Part shown: in pieces, positions 41,594-51,096 of the stretch | Layout of the letters: every line of letters starts with the position of its first letter | How positions within the stretch are numbered: position 1 is the first letter of the stretch | Source of the DNA: an uncultured Oscillospiraceae bacterium | Lineage (GTDB): Bacteria; Bacillota; Clostridia; Oscillospirales; Acutalibacteraceae | Assembly: GCA_900540865.1 (NCBI GenBank) | Contig: UQHH01000011.1 | Coordinates: forward strand, 1 to 59,585 | DNA length: 59,585 bases | Reading direction: 5' to 3' | The notes under the pieces: generated by a model | Database searches by the model: none | What the model was told of the DNA's origin: nothing | Seen by the model: only the letters and a program-made list of their open reading frames with translations | Translations under genes and position numbers: made by a program

Positions 41594-41875
41594 ATGGTTG
41601 AAATGGGCAGCAAGCTGCGAAGACTCAGAAAAGCGAAACGCATGACACAGGAGGAACTAGGACGAATGGTCGGGGTAAGCAATGTTATGATTTCTTCCTA
41701 TGAGCTTTCGACGCGGCATCCGACTTATGAAGTAATGATTCGTTTGGCCAGGTTTTTTGGCGTATCTATCGATTACCTGGTCGGAATCGATAAGGAGCTG
41801 TCACTCAGCGTCGAGGGGCTTTCAGATAAGCATATCCGGCTGGTTATGACCGTAATCGAACAGTTAATGGAATAA
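41594..41875 (+). CDS. XRE-family regulator
   Basis: The 93-residue protein has a Cro/C1 domain (about 4-62): LRRLRKAKRMTQEELGRMVGVSNVMISSYELSTRHPTYEVMIRLARFFGVSIDYLVG. A short C-terminal helix with LSDKHIRLVMTVIEQLME is probably for dimer formation. AAAGGTGA precedes the ATG. The target is unknown. A terminator follows at 41927. Confidence 0.85.
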   Translation: MVEMGSKLRRLRKAKRMTQEELGRMVGVSNVMISSYELSTRHPTYEVMIRLARFFGVSIDYLVGIDKELSLSVEGLSDKHIRLVMTVIEQLME

Positions 41876-41926
41876 GGGACAGGCGTCCAAATTTCACTTT
41901 ATCCTATCTAAAATATATAAAGAAAG

Positions 41927-41966
41927 ACAGGCAGCCGGTTTCGCGTTATGGCTGCCTGTGTTTTTA
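41927..41966 (+). terminator. Terminator after the XRE gene
   Basis: ACAGGCAGCC pairs with GGCTGCCTGT across a 13-base loop, followed by GTTTTT. Confidence 0.8.
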
Positions 41967-42037
41967 AAAGTAATTTACGCGCTTATGTGGGCTTTCCGTT
42001 TTTACCGTTTCGATTTATATTTATATTTTGCAGCGTA

Positions 42038-43567
42038 TTATCCAGAACGCCAATATTTCCTATCCAAGCTGCGATATTGAATAGCTTCCGCGATGTGGGG
42101 CGCGCGTATGACATCGCTCTTTTGCATGTCCGCAATTGTTCGGGAAACCTTAAGCACGCGGTCGTATGCCCTTGCTGAAAAACCGAGCTCATCAAATGAA
42201 CGCCGGAGGATACGCTCAGCCTGTGAATCCAAAGGGCAGGCTTCCCTCAGCATAGAGGGGCTTAGCCGCGCATTGCAGGATATACCTTTGTTATGGTAAC
42301 GTTCACGCTGAATGCTTCGCGCTTCTTCCACCCGCAGCTTTATCTGCGCGGAGGTTTCGCTGCTTTGTTTTTGGGTAAGCTCTTCAAAGGCGACGGGAGG
42401 TACTTCAATATGTAAATCGAGCCGGTCGAGCAGAGGCCCTGAAACGCGTGACAGATAACGCGCGACGGCGTTGTGTGAGCAGGAGCACCTTTTAGACGGA
42501 TGGCCGTAATACCCGCATGGGCAGGGGTTCATAGCGGCGGCGAGCATTATAGAGCAGGGATAACTAAGCGAGCCGCTGACGCGCGAAATGGTAACACAGC
42601 CGTCTTCAATCGGCTGGCGCAGCACCTCAAGCGTATGGCGTGAAAATTCCGGCAGCTCGTCGAGAAACAACACGCCGTTGTGGGCAAGAGACAGCTCGCC
42701 GGGCTTGGGGATAACGCCGCCGCCGGAGAGTCCGGCTGCTGACACGGTATGATGCGGGCTGCGAAACGGCCTGCGGGTAATCAGGGAACTTCCATTTTTT
42801 AGCTGGCTCGCGATGGAATGGATTTTTGTCGTTTCTATTGTTTCCTCAAAAGTCATATCGGGCAGAATAGACGGCAGGCGTTTTGCGAGCATACTTTTTC
42901 CGGAGCCGGGCGGGCCGATTAATAGAATATTATGCCCGCCCGCGGCGGCAATTTCTATCGCTCGTTTTGCCTCGTTCTGCCCTTTAACTTGTGAAAAATC
43001 AGGAACCGCACCGTCGGGTACGGGGGCTATTTCCGGAGGGGAGGCGGGTGAGATAAGCTTGCTGCCCCGAAGATGAAGAATAAGCTGCTCTAAAGTTTTT
43101 ACTGGATAAACATCGATTCCTTCAACAATCCCACCTTCCGGAGCGTTATCTGACGGAACGTATAGGCTGCGGATTCCTTTTTGCCGTGCTGCAATCGTCA
43201 TAGGGAGAACACCGGTTACGCCCTGTACACTGCCGCTTAATGAAAGCTCACCCAAAAAAGCGCTTTCCGGCGCGTAATCTGCAATTTGTCCGGTTGCACG
43301 CAGCAGGGCGATTAAAATCGGCAAATCGTACAGCGGCCCCTCCTTGCGGATGTCAGCGGGCGCTAAGTTCACTGTAATCCGTCCGATGGGAAATTCATAT
43401 CCGCAATTTTTCAAAGCGGCGCGCACCCGGTCACGCGATTCTTTTACAGCGGCGTCGGGCAGGCCGACAATGTCGAACGCGCTTATACCGTTTTGAACGT
43501 CAGCCTCCACGCGGACGGGAAATGCTTCGAGTCCGTACAGCCCCATGCTGCGGCAGCATACTACCAT
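42038..43567 (-). CDS. YifB/ComM-family Mg-chelatase-like AAA+ ATPase
   Basis: The 509-residue protein has the Lon-protease-like N-terminal domain (GLYGLEAFPVRVEADVQNGISAFDIVGLPDAAVKESRDRVRAALKNCGYEFP, ITVNLAPADIRKEG). The AAA+ module has GPPGSGKSMLAKRLPSILP (Walker A), FRSPHHTVS, GELSLAHNGVLFLDELPEF (Walker B) and the Cys-rich AAMNPCPCGYYGHPSKRC insert. ComM-type proteins are helicases for branch migration in natural transformation. The start at 43567 follows AAAAGGAGAAATATT. Confidence 0.9.
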   Translation of the reverse strand: MVVCCRSMGLYGLEAFPVRVEADVQNGISAFDIVGLPDAAVKESRDRVRAALKNCGYEFPIGRITVNLAPADIRKEGPLYDLPILIALLRATGQIADYAPESAFLGELSLSGSVQGVTGVLPMTIAARQKGIRSLYVPSDNAPEGGIVEGIDVYPVKTLEQLILHLRGSKLISPASPPEIAPVPDGAVPDFSQVKGQNEAKRAIEIAAAGGHNILLIGPPGSGKSMLAKRLPSILPDMTFEETIETTKIHSIASQLKNGSSLITRRPFRSPHHTVSAAGLSGGGVIPKPGELSLAHNGVLFLDELPEFSRHTLEVLRQPIEDGCVTISRVSGSLSYPCSIMLAAAMNPCPCGYYGHPSKRCSCSHNAVARYLSRVSGPLLDRLDLHIEVPPVAFEELTQKQSSETSAQIKLRVEEARSIQRERYHNKGISCNARLSPSMLREACPLDSQAERILRRSFDELGFSARAYDRVLKVSRTIADMQKSDVIRAPHIAEAIQYRSLDRKYWRSG

Positions 43568-43774
43568 AATATTTCTCCTTTTTATACAATAGATTATTAT
43601 ATTATATATCGAATGCATAATAAATTTGATATATGTTTGAATTGTTCACAAGTAGATGCAAAATAAGTGCTTACAGCTTAAGTCAAACAAAGGCGATTTT
43701 GTACAGATTATGTAGAATCTGCATAAAAATAAAACACATATTTTTTTGATTTTACGAGGAATACAGAAAAGTTG

Positions 43775-43803
43775 TTGACTTATTCAAATAAATGATGTAT
43801 CAT
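43775..43803 (+). promoter_or_regulatory. Promoter of the sigma factor gene
   Basis: TTGACT and TATCAT are separated by 17 bases, about 40 bp before the start codon. Confidence 0.65.
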
Positions 43804-43844
43804 GAGAATCGTATAAGTGAACGTGGCGTCAGCGGGGTTGTTTT

Positions 43845-44435
43845 ATGTTAAACAGGGAGTCAGAACAAGATTTGAAAGAATATTCTGATGACCGGCTGAT
43901 AGAACTGACCCGGCGGGGGCAAAACGGTGCCTTCGATGTGCTCGCGCAGCGTTATCTTCCGTTAATCCGGGCAAAGGCTTCCCTTTATGGGGGGGCTAAG
44001 ACAGAATTTGACGATTTTATCCAGGAAGGTTTTCTGGCGTTTCTCCATGCGGTCAAGGGTTTTGATGATAAAGCGGGCGCCAGCTTTTCAACTTATGCAG
44101 GCATTTGTATAGAGCGTAGGTTTAAATCAGTCTATAAAAGTGAAAAGCGCCTTAAAAACATACCTTCCGACAGGCTTGTCCCATTGACGGACGATACTAT
44201 CGAGAAAAAGGGAGAAGCGGGAGCGTCTCCTGAGCAGGAATTGATTGATAAAGAGGCGTACCATCAAATGATGGTACGAATACGGACGGAGCTTACCCCG
44301 TTTGAACAAAAGATATTATCGTTTTACCTGAGCGGCCTATCATATGCCCAGACGGCAGATGCATTAAAGACATCCGTAAAATCAGTTGACAACGCTTTAC
44401 AGAGAATCCGCAGGAAGCTCAGAAGCGTTCGATAA
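43845..44435 (+). CDS. Sigma-70 family RNA polymerase sigma factor (SigH-like)
   Basis: The 196-residue protein has region 2 (DDRLIELTRRGQNGAFDVLAQRYLPLIRAKASLYG, FDDFIQEGFLAFLHAVKGFDDKAGASFSTYAGICIERRFKSVYK) and region 4 (LTPFEQKILSFYLSGLSYAQTADALKTSVKSVDNALQRIRRKLR). Region 3 is missing. The -10 binding part resembles sigma-H/sporulation-type factors of Firmicutes. No anti-sigma gene is adjacent. Its regulon is unknown; early sporulation or competence control is possible, with a comM-like gene divergent to it. Confidence 0.85.
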   Translation: MLNRESEQDLKEYSDDRLIELTRRGQNGAFDVLAQRYLPLIRAKASLYGGAKTEFDDFIQEGFLAFLHAVKGFDDKAGASFSTYAGICIERRFKSVYKSEKRLKNIPSDRLVPLTDDTIEKKGEAGASPEQELIDKEAYHQMMVRIRTELTPFEQKILSFYLSGLSYAQTADALKTSVKSVDNALQRIRRKLRSVR

Positions 44436-44542
44436 AAATGTCCCATGTAGCTTATTTCACAGAAGAGCGTTGTTTTACAAAGGCGTCGGTGCAAATCCGT
44501 CCTGGGGCGAAAATTTATTTAATCCAAAGCGAGGTAAATCAC

Positions 44543-44824
44543 ATGTACGAAGACAAGACTCTCATTTGCAAGGACTGCGGTTCGGAATTTATTTTCACCG
44601 CTGGCGAGCAGGAATTTTATGCGGAAAAAGGCTTTGTCAATGAGCCCCAGAGATGCAAGCCCTGCCGTGACGCACGCAAGAACGCCGGCAGACCCGAGCG
44701 TGAAATGTATACCGCTACCTGCGCGTCCTGCGGACAGGAAGCCAAGGTTCCGTTCAGGCCCAGGGAAGACCGCCCTGTCTATTGCAGCGAATGCTTCGCT
44801 AATATGAGAGAAGAGCAGGAATAA
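44543..44824 (+). CDS. Small protein with two zinc ribbons
   Basis: The 93-residue protein has four Cys pairs: CKDCG, CKPCR, CASCG and CSECF. It begins YEDKTLICKDCGSEFIFTAGEQEFYAEKGFVNEPQRCKPCRDARK, typical of the zf-trcl type probable zinc-ribbon proteins. GCGAGG precedes ATG 44543; the longer frame to 44438 lacks a site. It follows the sigma factor by 107 bp with no terminator seen, so they may be co-transcribed. Function unknown; RNA or DNA binding is plausible. Confidence 0.82.
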   Translation: MYEDKTLICKDCGSEFIFTAGEQEFYAEKGFVNEPQRCKPCRDARKNAGRPEREMYTATCASCGQEAKVPFRPREDRPVYCSECFANMREEQE

Positions 44825-44860
44825 AATTCTTTGATATAGAGTTTTAACGGTGCGAAAAGA

Positions 44861-44892
44861 AAGGCCCCTCCGAATTCGGAGGGGCTTTTTAA
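44861..44892. terminator. Terminator between the zinc ribbon and protease genes
   Basis: AAGGCCCCTCCG pairs with CGGAGGGGCTTTTT around AATT. The convergent protease gene ends just beyond it. Confidence 0.85.
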
Positions 44893-44918
44893 TGAATTGT
44901 TTTTTACATAGACTGTGG

Positions 44919-47900
44919 TCATCTTCCTTTAATAGAAGTGGAACCTTCGTCATTAATTGGAATACCATTTGATCCCGCGGGATAGCGGTTCGTTCCGTCG
45001 GTAAAGATGGCGCGGGCAAATTTCATGTCGGTTATGTCATAAGTATATTTCCCTTCAGTTGTTTTCTGCATTCGTTTTCCGGGCCACATAATAGTAGACG
45101 CGTAACTGTCGTCATTTGCATAATAATAAATGTACACGTTATCGCCCCAGCCTTCTGGTTTTTCAAAGACAACGTGCAGGGGTTCCTTGGGTCTTTGTAC
45201 TGCTATGCTTTTTATGTAAGAAATTGTAACAGGGCCTGTTATCAGGAACTCATTGGTGGAATGACCGGCAGAATCTCGGATAGAAACAGTTCCGGTGGAA
45301 CATTTGACAGCCGAATAGTCTTTTATATAGATGCCGTCTTGGTTGAGGGACATGGGAGTTACCATGGAATGTTCCTTTCCGTTTAGCATATAACGAAGTG
45401 TAATGACGGCGTTTTCACCCCAGTCATCGCCTGGAACAAAGTACACGCTCAAAGGGGTTCCGTCTTCATAAAAATTGGTTTTATTCTCGTTAATTAAATG
45501 TTGACCGGACTTCACCTTGATCCCGGGCTGATTGAACGCTGGAAGCTGATGTTTGCCACCGTCACTGAAAACTACGCGAACATCGCCTAAGTCCGAAATA
45601 TTAGCATTGAATCTGCCGCTGCCGTCCGGTTCCATGGGAATACCCGGCCAGTCGTACAGCGTTAGAGCGCGGGCGTTGTCCGTATAATAATAAAGGTATA
45701 CGGTCTGCGCATTTTGCCATTCTGCAGGCGGTTTAAAGGTAATGGTGCTTGTTTTATCGGGCCGGATGACGAAGTCATTCCCCTTCATTGTCAGAGCTCC
45801 GCCCAGAAGAAGTGAATTGGTAGATTGGCTTCCTCCATTGCTGATGGTGACCAGTGCGCGGTTGATACTTGGGGAAATATACTCGAAGTAGCCGTCGCTT
45901 GTCTTTTGCAGCGTTACAGTAGTTTGTGTTGGCCCATTTGCAATGCGCAGGACTGCCTGTTGTCCCCAACTGGCGCTGTCAGGATAAAAGTGAAACTGGA
46001 ATGGGCTGCCATCGTCGTATGCATAGCTGTAATTCTGCCAAATAAGGTTCCGCCCCCTTTCAAGCGGAATACCTGGCTGAAGCAGACCGGGAAATTGTTT
46101 CTGACCGTCGGTGAAAATAATACGCACGTTATTCATATCTTTGATTTCATATGTATACCATCCGTCCGCCCGGGCGTTCATGACGTCTCCAGGCCATGGG
46201 GCGTGCTCTGTTTCCTGGCTATCGTTACTGTAGTAGTATATCCTGATTTTCTCCCCCCAGCTTTCCGGTTTTTTAAATTCAACAAGCATGGGGTGCAATT
46301 CCGGCGTTACTGTATTGTTTTCTACTGTAACGTTGCCCTTGGCACACAGGGAACTCGTCATATGCCCGCTGGCTCCATCGTCGATGACAAAATCAGCGCG
46401 AAAAAGGTTATTGTTTCTGTACTCATACAAGCCCGCGGAGACATATGTCATGGGGTAGGTCTTACCACTGTATTTTCCAGCGTTTTGTAGTGTAATATTG
46501 GTGCGGCTTCCCCAATTATTCGGCGTGCGAAAGCGAACCCAAAGGCTGTTGCCTTTATCATTGGTATAAGCGTTGATAAAGAAATTATAGCCTATCTGTT
46601 GTGCGGAGGTGTCTGTCCAGGTCTGCGCGTCAAAGGATAAATAGCTTTGCCCGGCATTGGTATGCCAACCGCCTGTTGGAATAAACTTACGGTCTTTTAG
46701 ACTGAAATCGTCCGAGATAATTCGTACCGCTATAGCAAACTTACCCTTGTCTGGAAGCGCCAAAGTGTCTTGCAACTCAATTGTTTCATAGCCGGGTTCC
46801 TGTTTTACACCGCTGTAAACAAGCTGAAGGTTGTCAGGATTGAGCATGCCGCTGTTTGGGTTTACATATATTTCAAGCTCAGTATTTTTAAATAAAGTTG
46901 CAATTCCAACTGCGTTAAGAACCTGATTTTTAGAAGTAATGTCATAGACGTTTGCGCACCAAACATCTCCTGTATTCATAACAATACGTTCATACGGAGT
47001 GAATTCTGTGTAGTAATATAGATTATCATAACGCTGTGTTTCAGAAATATCAGATACAGAAAAAATATCCGACTGAAAGACACGGTCATCCTGATACGAC
47101 AGGTAATAATACCCCCTGTCGCCATATTTAGTCCCCCAGCTGTTTTTTACAATAAAGGCACCGTTGCTGTCTGGACGGCAGGATTCTAAAAAATTTTCCC
47201 GGCTGTAATTATCGTCCCATCCTACAATACAGACGCGATGATCCCCAAGGGTTTCCCCAGCCTGTTTAGGATAATATAACGCACCGGTAGAATGATTACA
47301 ATATTTGGAGTTGTATATTATATCTATAGTGGCTGAATGGTCTTGATAAACCATATTTTTAATTTCGGCAATACGTCCTTGTGCCTCAGAGATATCTAAA
47401 CGATAGTCATAGCCTTTCTTACTATCATAATTATAAATATAATAGGCAGGTTCCTGTTCCAGAAGGGTTAAATCTGGCAAATACCCGGTAATAGAATAAG
47501 GAAACTGATTCTCTAAAATAGGTCCGCGCCCAATGATTCCAGAGTATTGTGTTTGAACATATCTGGTCACTCCTTCGTCCTCGAGCTTTCGACCGGTTGG
47601 CATGTAAGGATTTACCGTGTCCGGCCCCAGTGCATCGGATGCGAACAGGTAATTATAAAAGTTTTCTGAAAAATCAAATTCTTTATTGAATTCATACTTA
47701 GCTGCCGTTTCCAGATTGGCACAGGCCGCAAAAGACCAGCACAGGCCTCTGGTGCCCTGGTCTTTTACAGGAGTCGTCATACCGGTTATACGAGGGTCGT
47801 AAACCGGGGGCAGGGAGAAAGCGCTTTTTGTTTTAACGGCTTTTATGTCTTCACGCCGGAGCTTATAGCCCGAATCGGGCACAGCGCCGCCGTATTTTTC

Positions 47901-48113
47901 CAATTCGCCGTTTTCTTTATCTTTTAGATATTGTTTATAGACCTCAGAGTAATACGTTTCTGTGACTATTGGTTCATCTGTAAGGATTGTGCCGTTTTGG
48001 TCTGTATGGAATTCTGTCCCGCTTTCAGTTTCAGCATAAACATTTAACTGTATAATTCCCATACTGCAAAGCATGGATACCGCCAGTATAAAAGACAATA
48101 TCTTTTTGTTCAT
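44919..48113 (-). CDS. Secreted papain-family (C1) cysteine protease with alternating starch-binding-type modules
   Basis: The 1064-residue protein has a signal peptide (1-27) and a propeptide. The C1 protease has Gln119, Cys125 (DQGTRGLCWSFAACANLE), His292 (GDHRVCIVGWDDNYS) and Asn324 (VKNSWGTKYGDRGYYYLSY). A lectin-like domain usual in such proteases comes next (about 375-530). Six beta modules of two kinds then alternate. Three CBM26-like copies hold YYY-x-ND..., WPG, G-x-Y-x-Y-x-I-x-D and IFTDG. Three others hold WG-x-x-A-x-I-x-L. There is no dockerin or anchor. It would digest protein while bound to starch or a related glucan, for example to free granules from protein. The start at 48113 follows AAAAAGGAGAACG. 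Confidence 0.87.
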   Translation of the reverse strand: MNKKILSFILAVSMLCSMGIIQLNVYAETESGTEFHTDQNGTILTDEPIVTETYYSEVYKQYLKDKENGELEKYGGAVPDSGYKLRREDIKAVKTKSAFSLPPVYDPRITGMTTPVKDQGTRGLCWSFAACANLETAAKYEFNKEFDFSENFYNYLFASDALGPDTVNPYMPTGRKLEDEGVTRYVQTQYSGIIGRGPILENQFPYSITGYLPDLTLLEQEPAYYIYNYDSKKGYDYRLDISEAQGRIAEIKNMVYQDHSATIDIIYNSKYCNHSTGALYYPKQAGETLGDHRVCIVGWDDNYSRENFLESCRPDSNGAFIVKNSWGTKYGDRGYYYLSYQDDRVFQSDIFSVSDISETQRYDNLYYYTEFTPYERIVMNTGDVWCANVYDITSKNQVLNAVGIATLFKNTELEIYVNPNSGMLNPDNLQLVYSGVKQEPGYETIELQDTLALPDKGKFAIAVRIISDDFSLKDRKFIPTGGWHTNAGQSYLSFDAQTWTDTSAQQIGYNFFINAYTNDKGNSLWVRFRTPNNWGSRTNITLQNAGKYSGKTYPMTYVSAGLYEYRNNNLFRADFVIDDGASGHMTSSLCAKGNVTVENNTVTPELHPMLVEFKKPESWGEKIRIYYYSNDSQETEHAPWPGDVMNARADGWYTYEIKDMNNVRIIFTDGQKQFPGLLQPGIPLERGRNLIWQNYSYAYDDGSPFQFHFYPDSASWGQQAVLRIANGPTQTTVTLQKTSDGYFEYISPSINRALVTISNGGSQSTNSLLLGGALTMKGNDFVIRPDKTSTITFKPPAEWQNAQTVYLYYYTDNARALTLYDWPGIPMEPDGSGRFNANISDLGDVRVVFSDGGKHQLPAFNQPGIKVKSGQHLINENKTNFYEDGTPLSVYFVPGDDWGENAVITLRYMLNGKEHSMVTPMSLNQDGIYIKDYSAVKCSTGTVSIRDSAGHSTNEFLITGPVTISYIKSIAVQRPKEPLHVVFEKPEGWGDNVYIYYYANDDSYASTIMWPGKRMQKTTEGKYTYDITDMKFARAIFTDGTNRYPAGSNGIPINDEGSTSIKGR

Positions 48114-48218
48114 ACTCGTTCTCCTTTTTGAGAGTTTATATGTATTTGTGGCCGTCATGAATTTTTACCATCAATCAAAAGCCCGTTGGAACCACCTCCC
48201 TAGTTGCTTCTAACTTTT

Positions 48219-48246
48219 ATTATAATACAAATAAAAAAATATTCAA
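48219..48246 (-). promoter_or_regulatory. Promoter of the secreted protease
   Basis: On the minus strand TTGAAT and TATAAT are separated by 16 bases, about 105 bp upstream of the start. The rest of the 48114-48469 gap is AT-rich and shows no gene. Confidence 0.55.
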
Positions 48247-48469
48247 TGTTTTAAAAAAATTGTGAAAATATATTAGAATCGTTGCGAACATAGATTGCAA
48301 TAAAATAAGCATAAATTTTGCTTATCGTTTACATATCGTAGCAGTTTTTATTTAGTTGTAAGCGTTTGTCGAATTTGCCTATTTACTTCACTTTATTAAT
48401 ATGATAAAATTTTGCTTGTCGGCCAGGCCGCAAAAAGGCCCGGCAAAAAAAGAATTCGGAGGAAATTTT

Positions 48470-49354
48470 ATGAAGAAGATTATTGCGGTTTTGCTTGCCG
48501 CAGCAATGATGGCGGTGATTGCCGCGGGCTGTTCCGGCGGCGGAGAAAGCAGCGCGCCTTCCCAAAACGGCGGCGCGGGTTCAGACAGCGGAACGTCCGC
48601 CCAGGAAAAGGACGAGTCCTGGACAAAGGTAAAGGATGCCGGAAAATTTGTCCTCGGGCTTGACGCGGAATTCCCGCCGATGGGTTTTAAGGATACCGAG
48701 ACGGGTGATGTTATCGGTTTTGACATCGACGTGGCAAAAGAAGCATGTAAGCGGCTCGGCGTAGAATTTGTCGCACAGCCGATTAATTGGGACAACAAGC
48801 AGATGGAGCTTGACGGCGGAAATATCGATTGCGTATGGAACGGCATGAGCTATACGGAGGAACGCGCCAAGTCGATGCTCGTATCCAAGCCGTATATGAA
48901 AAATGAGCAGTACCTGCTGACACTCAAAAGTTCCGATTACAGCACGATGGAGTCCCTTAAGGGAACAACGCTCGGCGTTCAGAAGGACAGCTCGGCGGAA
49001 TCGGCACTGAATAAAAATGAAGCGTTTAAGTCTACGCTCGGTGAAGTGGTCGGTATTGAAAACTATACCTCGGCGCTTATGGAGCTTAAGAACAACACGA
49101 TTCAGGTTGTCGCCATCGACGAGGTCGTCGCGCGCTATTACCTGCAAAACGAACCAGGCGTCTATCAGATCGTCCAGGATGATAAGGGCGAAAACGCCTC
49201 CCTTGCGGCCGAGGATTATGTCATTGGCTTCCGCAAAGGCGATACCGCACTGATGGAAAAGGTTTATGCCGCCCTGGAAGAGATGAAGGCGGACGGAACG
49301 CTTGCTGAAATTTCAAACAAATGGTTTGAAAAGGATATTACAACGGTTGAATAA
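48470..49354 (+). CDS. Amino-acid ABC transporter substrate-binding lipoprotein
   Basis: The 294-residue protein has a lipoprotein signal peptide (VIAAGCSGG, Cys about residue 23), a Ser/Gly-rich linker and a family 3 solute-binding domain: FVLGLDAEFPPMGFKDTETGDVIGFDIDVAKEACKRLGV, WDNKQMELDGGNIDCVWNGMSYTEERAKSMLVSKPY, LGVQKDSSAE. It captures a polar amino acid (or cystine/glutamine type ligand) for the permease downstream. GGAGGAAATTTT precedes ATG 48470. A terminator hairpin separates it from the permease gene. Confidence 0.9.
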   Translation: MKKIIAVLLAAAMMAVIAAGCSGGGESSAPSQNGGAGSDSGTSAQEKDESWTKVKDAGKFVLGLDAEFPPMGFKDTETGDVIGFDIDVAKEACKRLGVEFVAQPINWDNKQMELDGGNIDCVWNGMSYTEERAKSMLVSKPYMKNEQYLLTLKSSDYSTMESLKGTTLGVQKDSSAESALNKNEAFKSTLGEVVGIENYTSALMELKNNTIQVVAIDEVVARYYLQNEPGVYQIVQDDKGENASLAAEDYVIGFRKGDTALMEKVYAALEEMKADGTLAEISNKWFEKDITTVE

Positions 49355-49372
49355 AGCTGCATCTGGAATGCT

Positions 49373-49399
49373 TAAGGGCGGACGAAACGTCCGCCCTTA
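49373..49399 (+). terminator. Hairpin between binding protein and permease genes
   Basis: TAAGGGCGGACG pairs perfectly with CGTCCGCCCTTA around AAA, then TTATCTTT. It may act as a partial terminator that keeps binding-protein mRNA in excess. Confidence 0.7.
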
Positions 49400-49498
49400 T
49401 TATCTTTCCGCAGGCTTGCGGGGCAATTCAAGTGCATAGCGATTCTGTACACTTGGATTGATACGTACGTCTTACATTTTACATAAAGGGGAATCCGT

Positions 49499-50137
49499 AT
49501 GAATTTTCAGCTCTTATTACAGGAAATGCTCAAGGGAACCCAGTTTACGGTATTGATTTTTTTGCTGACGCTGCTGTTTTCTTTGCCGCTTGGCCTGATT
49601 GTTTCGTTTGGCAGGATGTCGAAATATAAGATTATTCGTTACCCGGTACAGCTTTACCTGCTTGTCATGCGCGGAACGCCGCTGATGCTCCAGCTGATGT
49701 TTGTTTTTTTCGGAATGCCGCTCATTGGCATTGTGTTCGACCGGTTTACGGCGTGTATCATCGCGTTTTCATTGAATTACGCGGCCTATTTTGCTGAGAT
49801 TTACCGCGGCGGAATCGAAAGCATATCGCAGGGGCAGTATGAAGCGTCACGGGTGCTGGGCTTTACTCGCGGACAGACCTTTTTCAAAATCGTGCTGCCG
49901 CAGGTCGTCAAGCGGATTCTGCCGCCCATGGGCAACGAGTTCATTACGCTCGTCAAGGATACTTCTTTGGCGCTGACCATCTCTGTCGTGGAGCTCATGA
50001 ACATTACGAAGATGTTCGCGAATTCTTCGGTAAGCGTTGTACCGTATATTGTCGCGGCGCTGTTCTACCTGATTATGAACGGCGTGGTTACGCTTTTCTT
50101 CTCCGCCGCGGAGAAAAAGCTCAGCTATTATAAATAA
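49499..50137 (+). CDS. Amino-acid ABC transporter permease
   Basis: The 212-residue membrane protein (about five helices) has the HisM/GlnP form: LLLQEMLKGTQFTVLIFLLTLLFSLPLGLIVSFGRMSKYK, LLVMRGTPLMLQLMFVFFGMPLIG and the EAA loop YEASRVLGFTRGQTFFKIVLPQVVKRILPPMGNEFITLVKDTSLALTI. It forms the channel of the importer, probably as a homodimer. The ATPase gene follows by 36 bp. Confidence 0.92.
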   Translation: MNFQLLLQEMLKGTQFTVLIFLLTLLFSLPLGLIVSFGRMSKYKIIRYPVQLYLLVMRGTPLMLQLMFVFFGMPLIGIVFDRFTACIIAFSLNYAAYFAEIYRGGIESISQGQYEASRVLGFTRGQTFFKIVLPQVVKRILPPMGNEFITLVKDTSLALTISVVELMNITKMFANSSVSVVPYIVAALFYLIMNGVVTLFFSAAEKKLSYYK

Positions 50138-50173
50138 GAAGGCGTACAGGATTTATGTGAAGGGAGAAGCACG

Positions 50174-50941
50174 ATGAAAATTCTCAGCGCAAACAATATA
50201 AAGAAGGACTTCGGAAAAACTGAGGTGCTCAAAGATATTTCGGTCGATGTAAACGAGGGCGAGGTGCTTGCGATTATCGGGCCGTCCGGCTCAGGAAAGA
50301 GCACGCTCCTGCGCTGCATTACACAGCTCGAAACCATCGACAGCGGCGAAATCGTCATTTGCGGCGAGACGCTTGTGAAAACCGGCGAGAATGGAAAGGC
50401 GCAGTATGCCGATAAAAAAACCTGCGTCCGCATTGGCCTGAACCTGGGATTGGTATTCCAAAACTTCAATTTATTCCCGCATTTTTCCGTTTTGCGCAAT
50501 ATTACGGAGGCGGCGGTAACCGTGTTAAAAACGCCGAAGGACGAAGCGGAAAAAGCGGCGTATGAGCTGCTCGGCAAAATGGGCCTGCGCGACAGGGCGG
50601 ACGCCTACCCGCACCAGCTTTCAGGCGGGCAGCAGCAGCGCGTTTCGATTGCGCGCGCGCTTGCGCTCAAACCGCAGCTTTTGCTGTTCGACGAGCCGAC
50701 CTCAGCGCTCGACCCGGAGCTGACCGGCGAAATTTTAAGGGTAATCCGTTCACTCGCTGCCGAAAGGATGACGATGGTCGTCGTTACGCATGAAATGGCG
50801 TTTGCGCGCAATGTCGCCGACCGGGTTATTTTTATGGATGACGGCGTAATTGTCGAAAGCGGAACGCCGCAGGAGCTTTTCGGAAATACCCAGAACGACC
50901 GGACAAAAGCGTTTCTCGCGCGTTTTAACGAGGAAGGCTGA
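50174..50941 (+). CDS. Amino-acid ABC transporter ATP-binding protein
   Basis: The 255-residue ATPase has LSANNIKKDFGKTEVLKDISVDVNEGEVLAIIGPSGSGKSTLLRCI (Walker A), the Q loop GLVFQNFNLFPHFSVLRNI, LSGGQQQRVSIARALA and LLLFDEPTSALDPELTGEIL (Walker B). It fits the GlnQ/HisP group through the SALDPEL motif. It powers the importer encoded just upstream. GGGAGAAGC precedes the ATG. Confidence 0.93.
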   Translation: MKILSANNIKKDFGKTEVLKDISVDVNEGEVLAIIGPSGSGKSTLLRCITQLETIDSGEIVICGETLVKTGENGKAQYADKKTCVRIGLNLGLVFQNFNLFPHFSVLRNITEAAVTVLKTPKDEAEKAAYELLGKMGLRDRADAYPHQLSGGQQQRVSIARALALKPQLLLFDEPTSALDPELTGEILRVIRSLAAERMTMVVVTHEMAFARNVADRVIFMDDGVIVESGTPQELFGNTQNDRTKAFLARFNEEG

Positions 50942-51096
50942 TATTTTACAGAAAACGCTGTAAGTATGACGGCGGCTGTGTTATAATCGGGAACGAAGCC
51001 GGTTTACAGACTGGACAGCCGGGCCGCTGTTATTGCGGTAGGATTTTCAAAGCAGCCTTTCCGAACGCACTAAAAGGAGTTCGCATACCATAACAA

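Noticed and set aside
44480..44515. GGTGCAAATCC, resembling a tRNA T-loop
   Set aside because: No acceptor, D or anticodon stems could be built around it.
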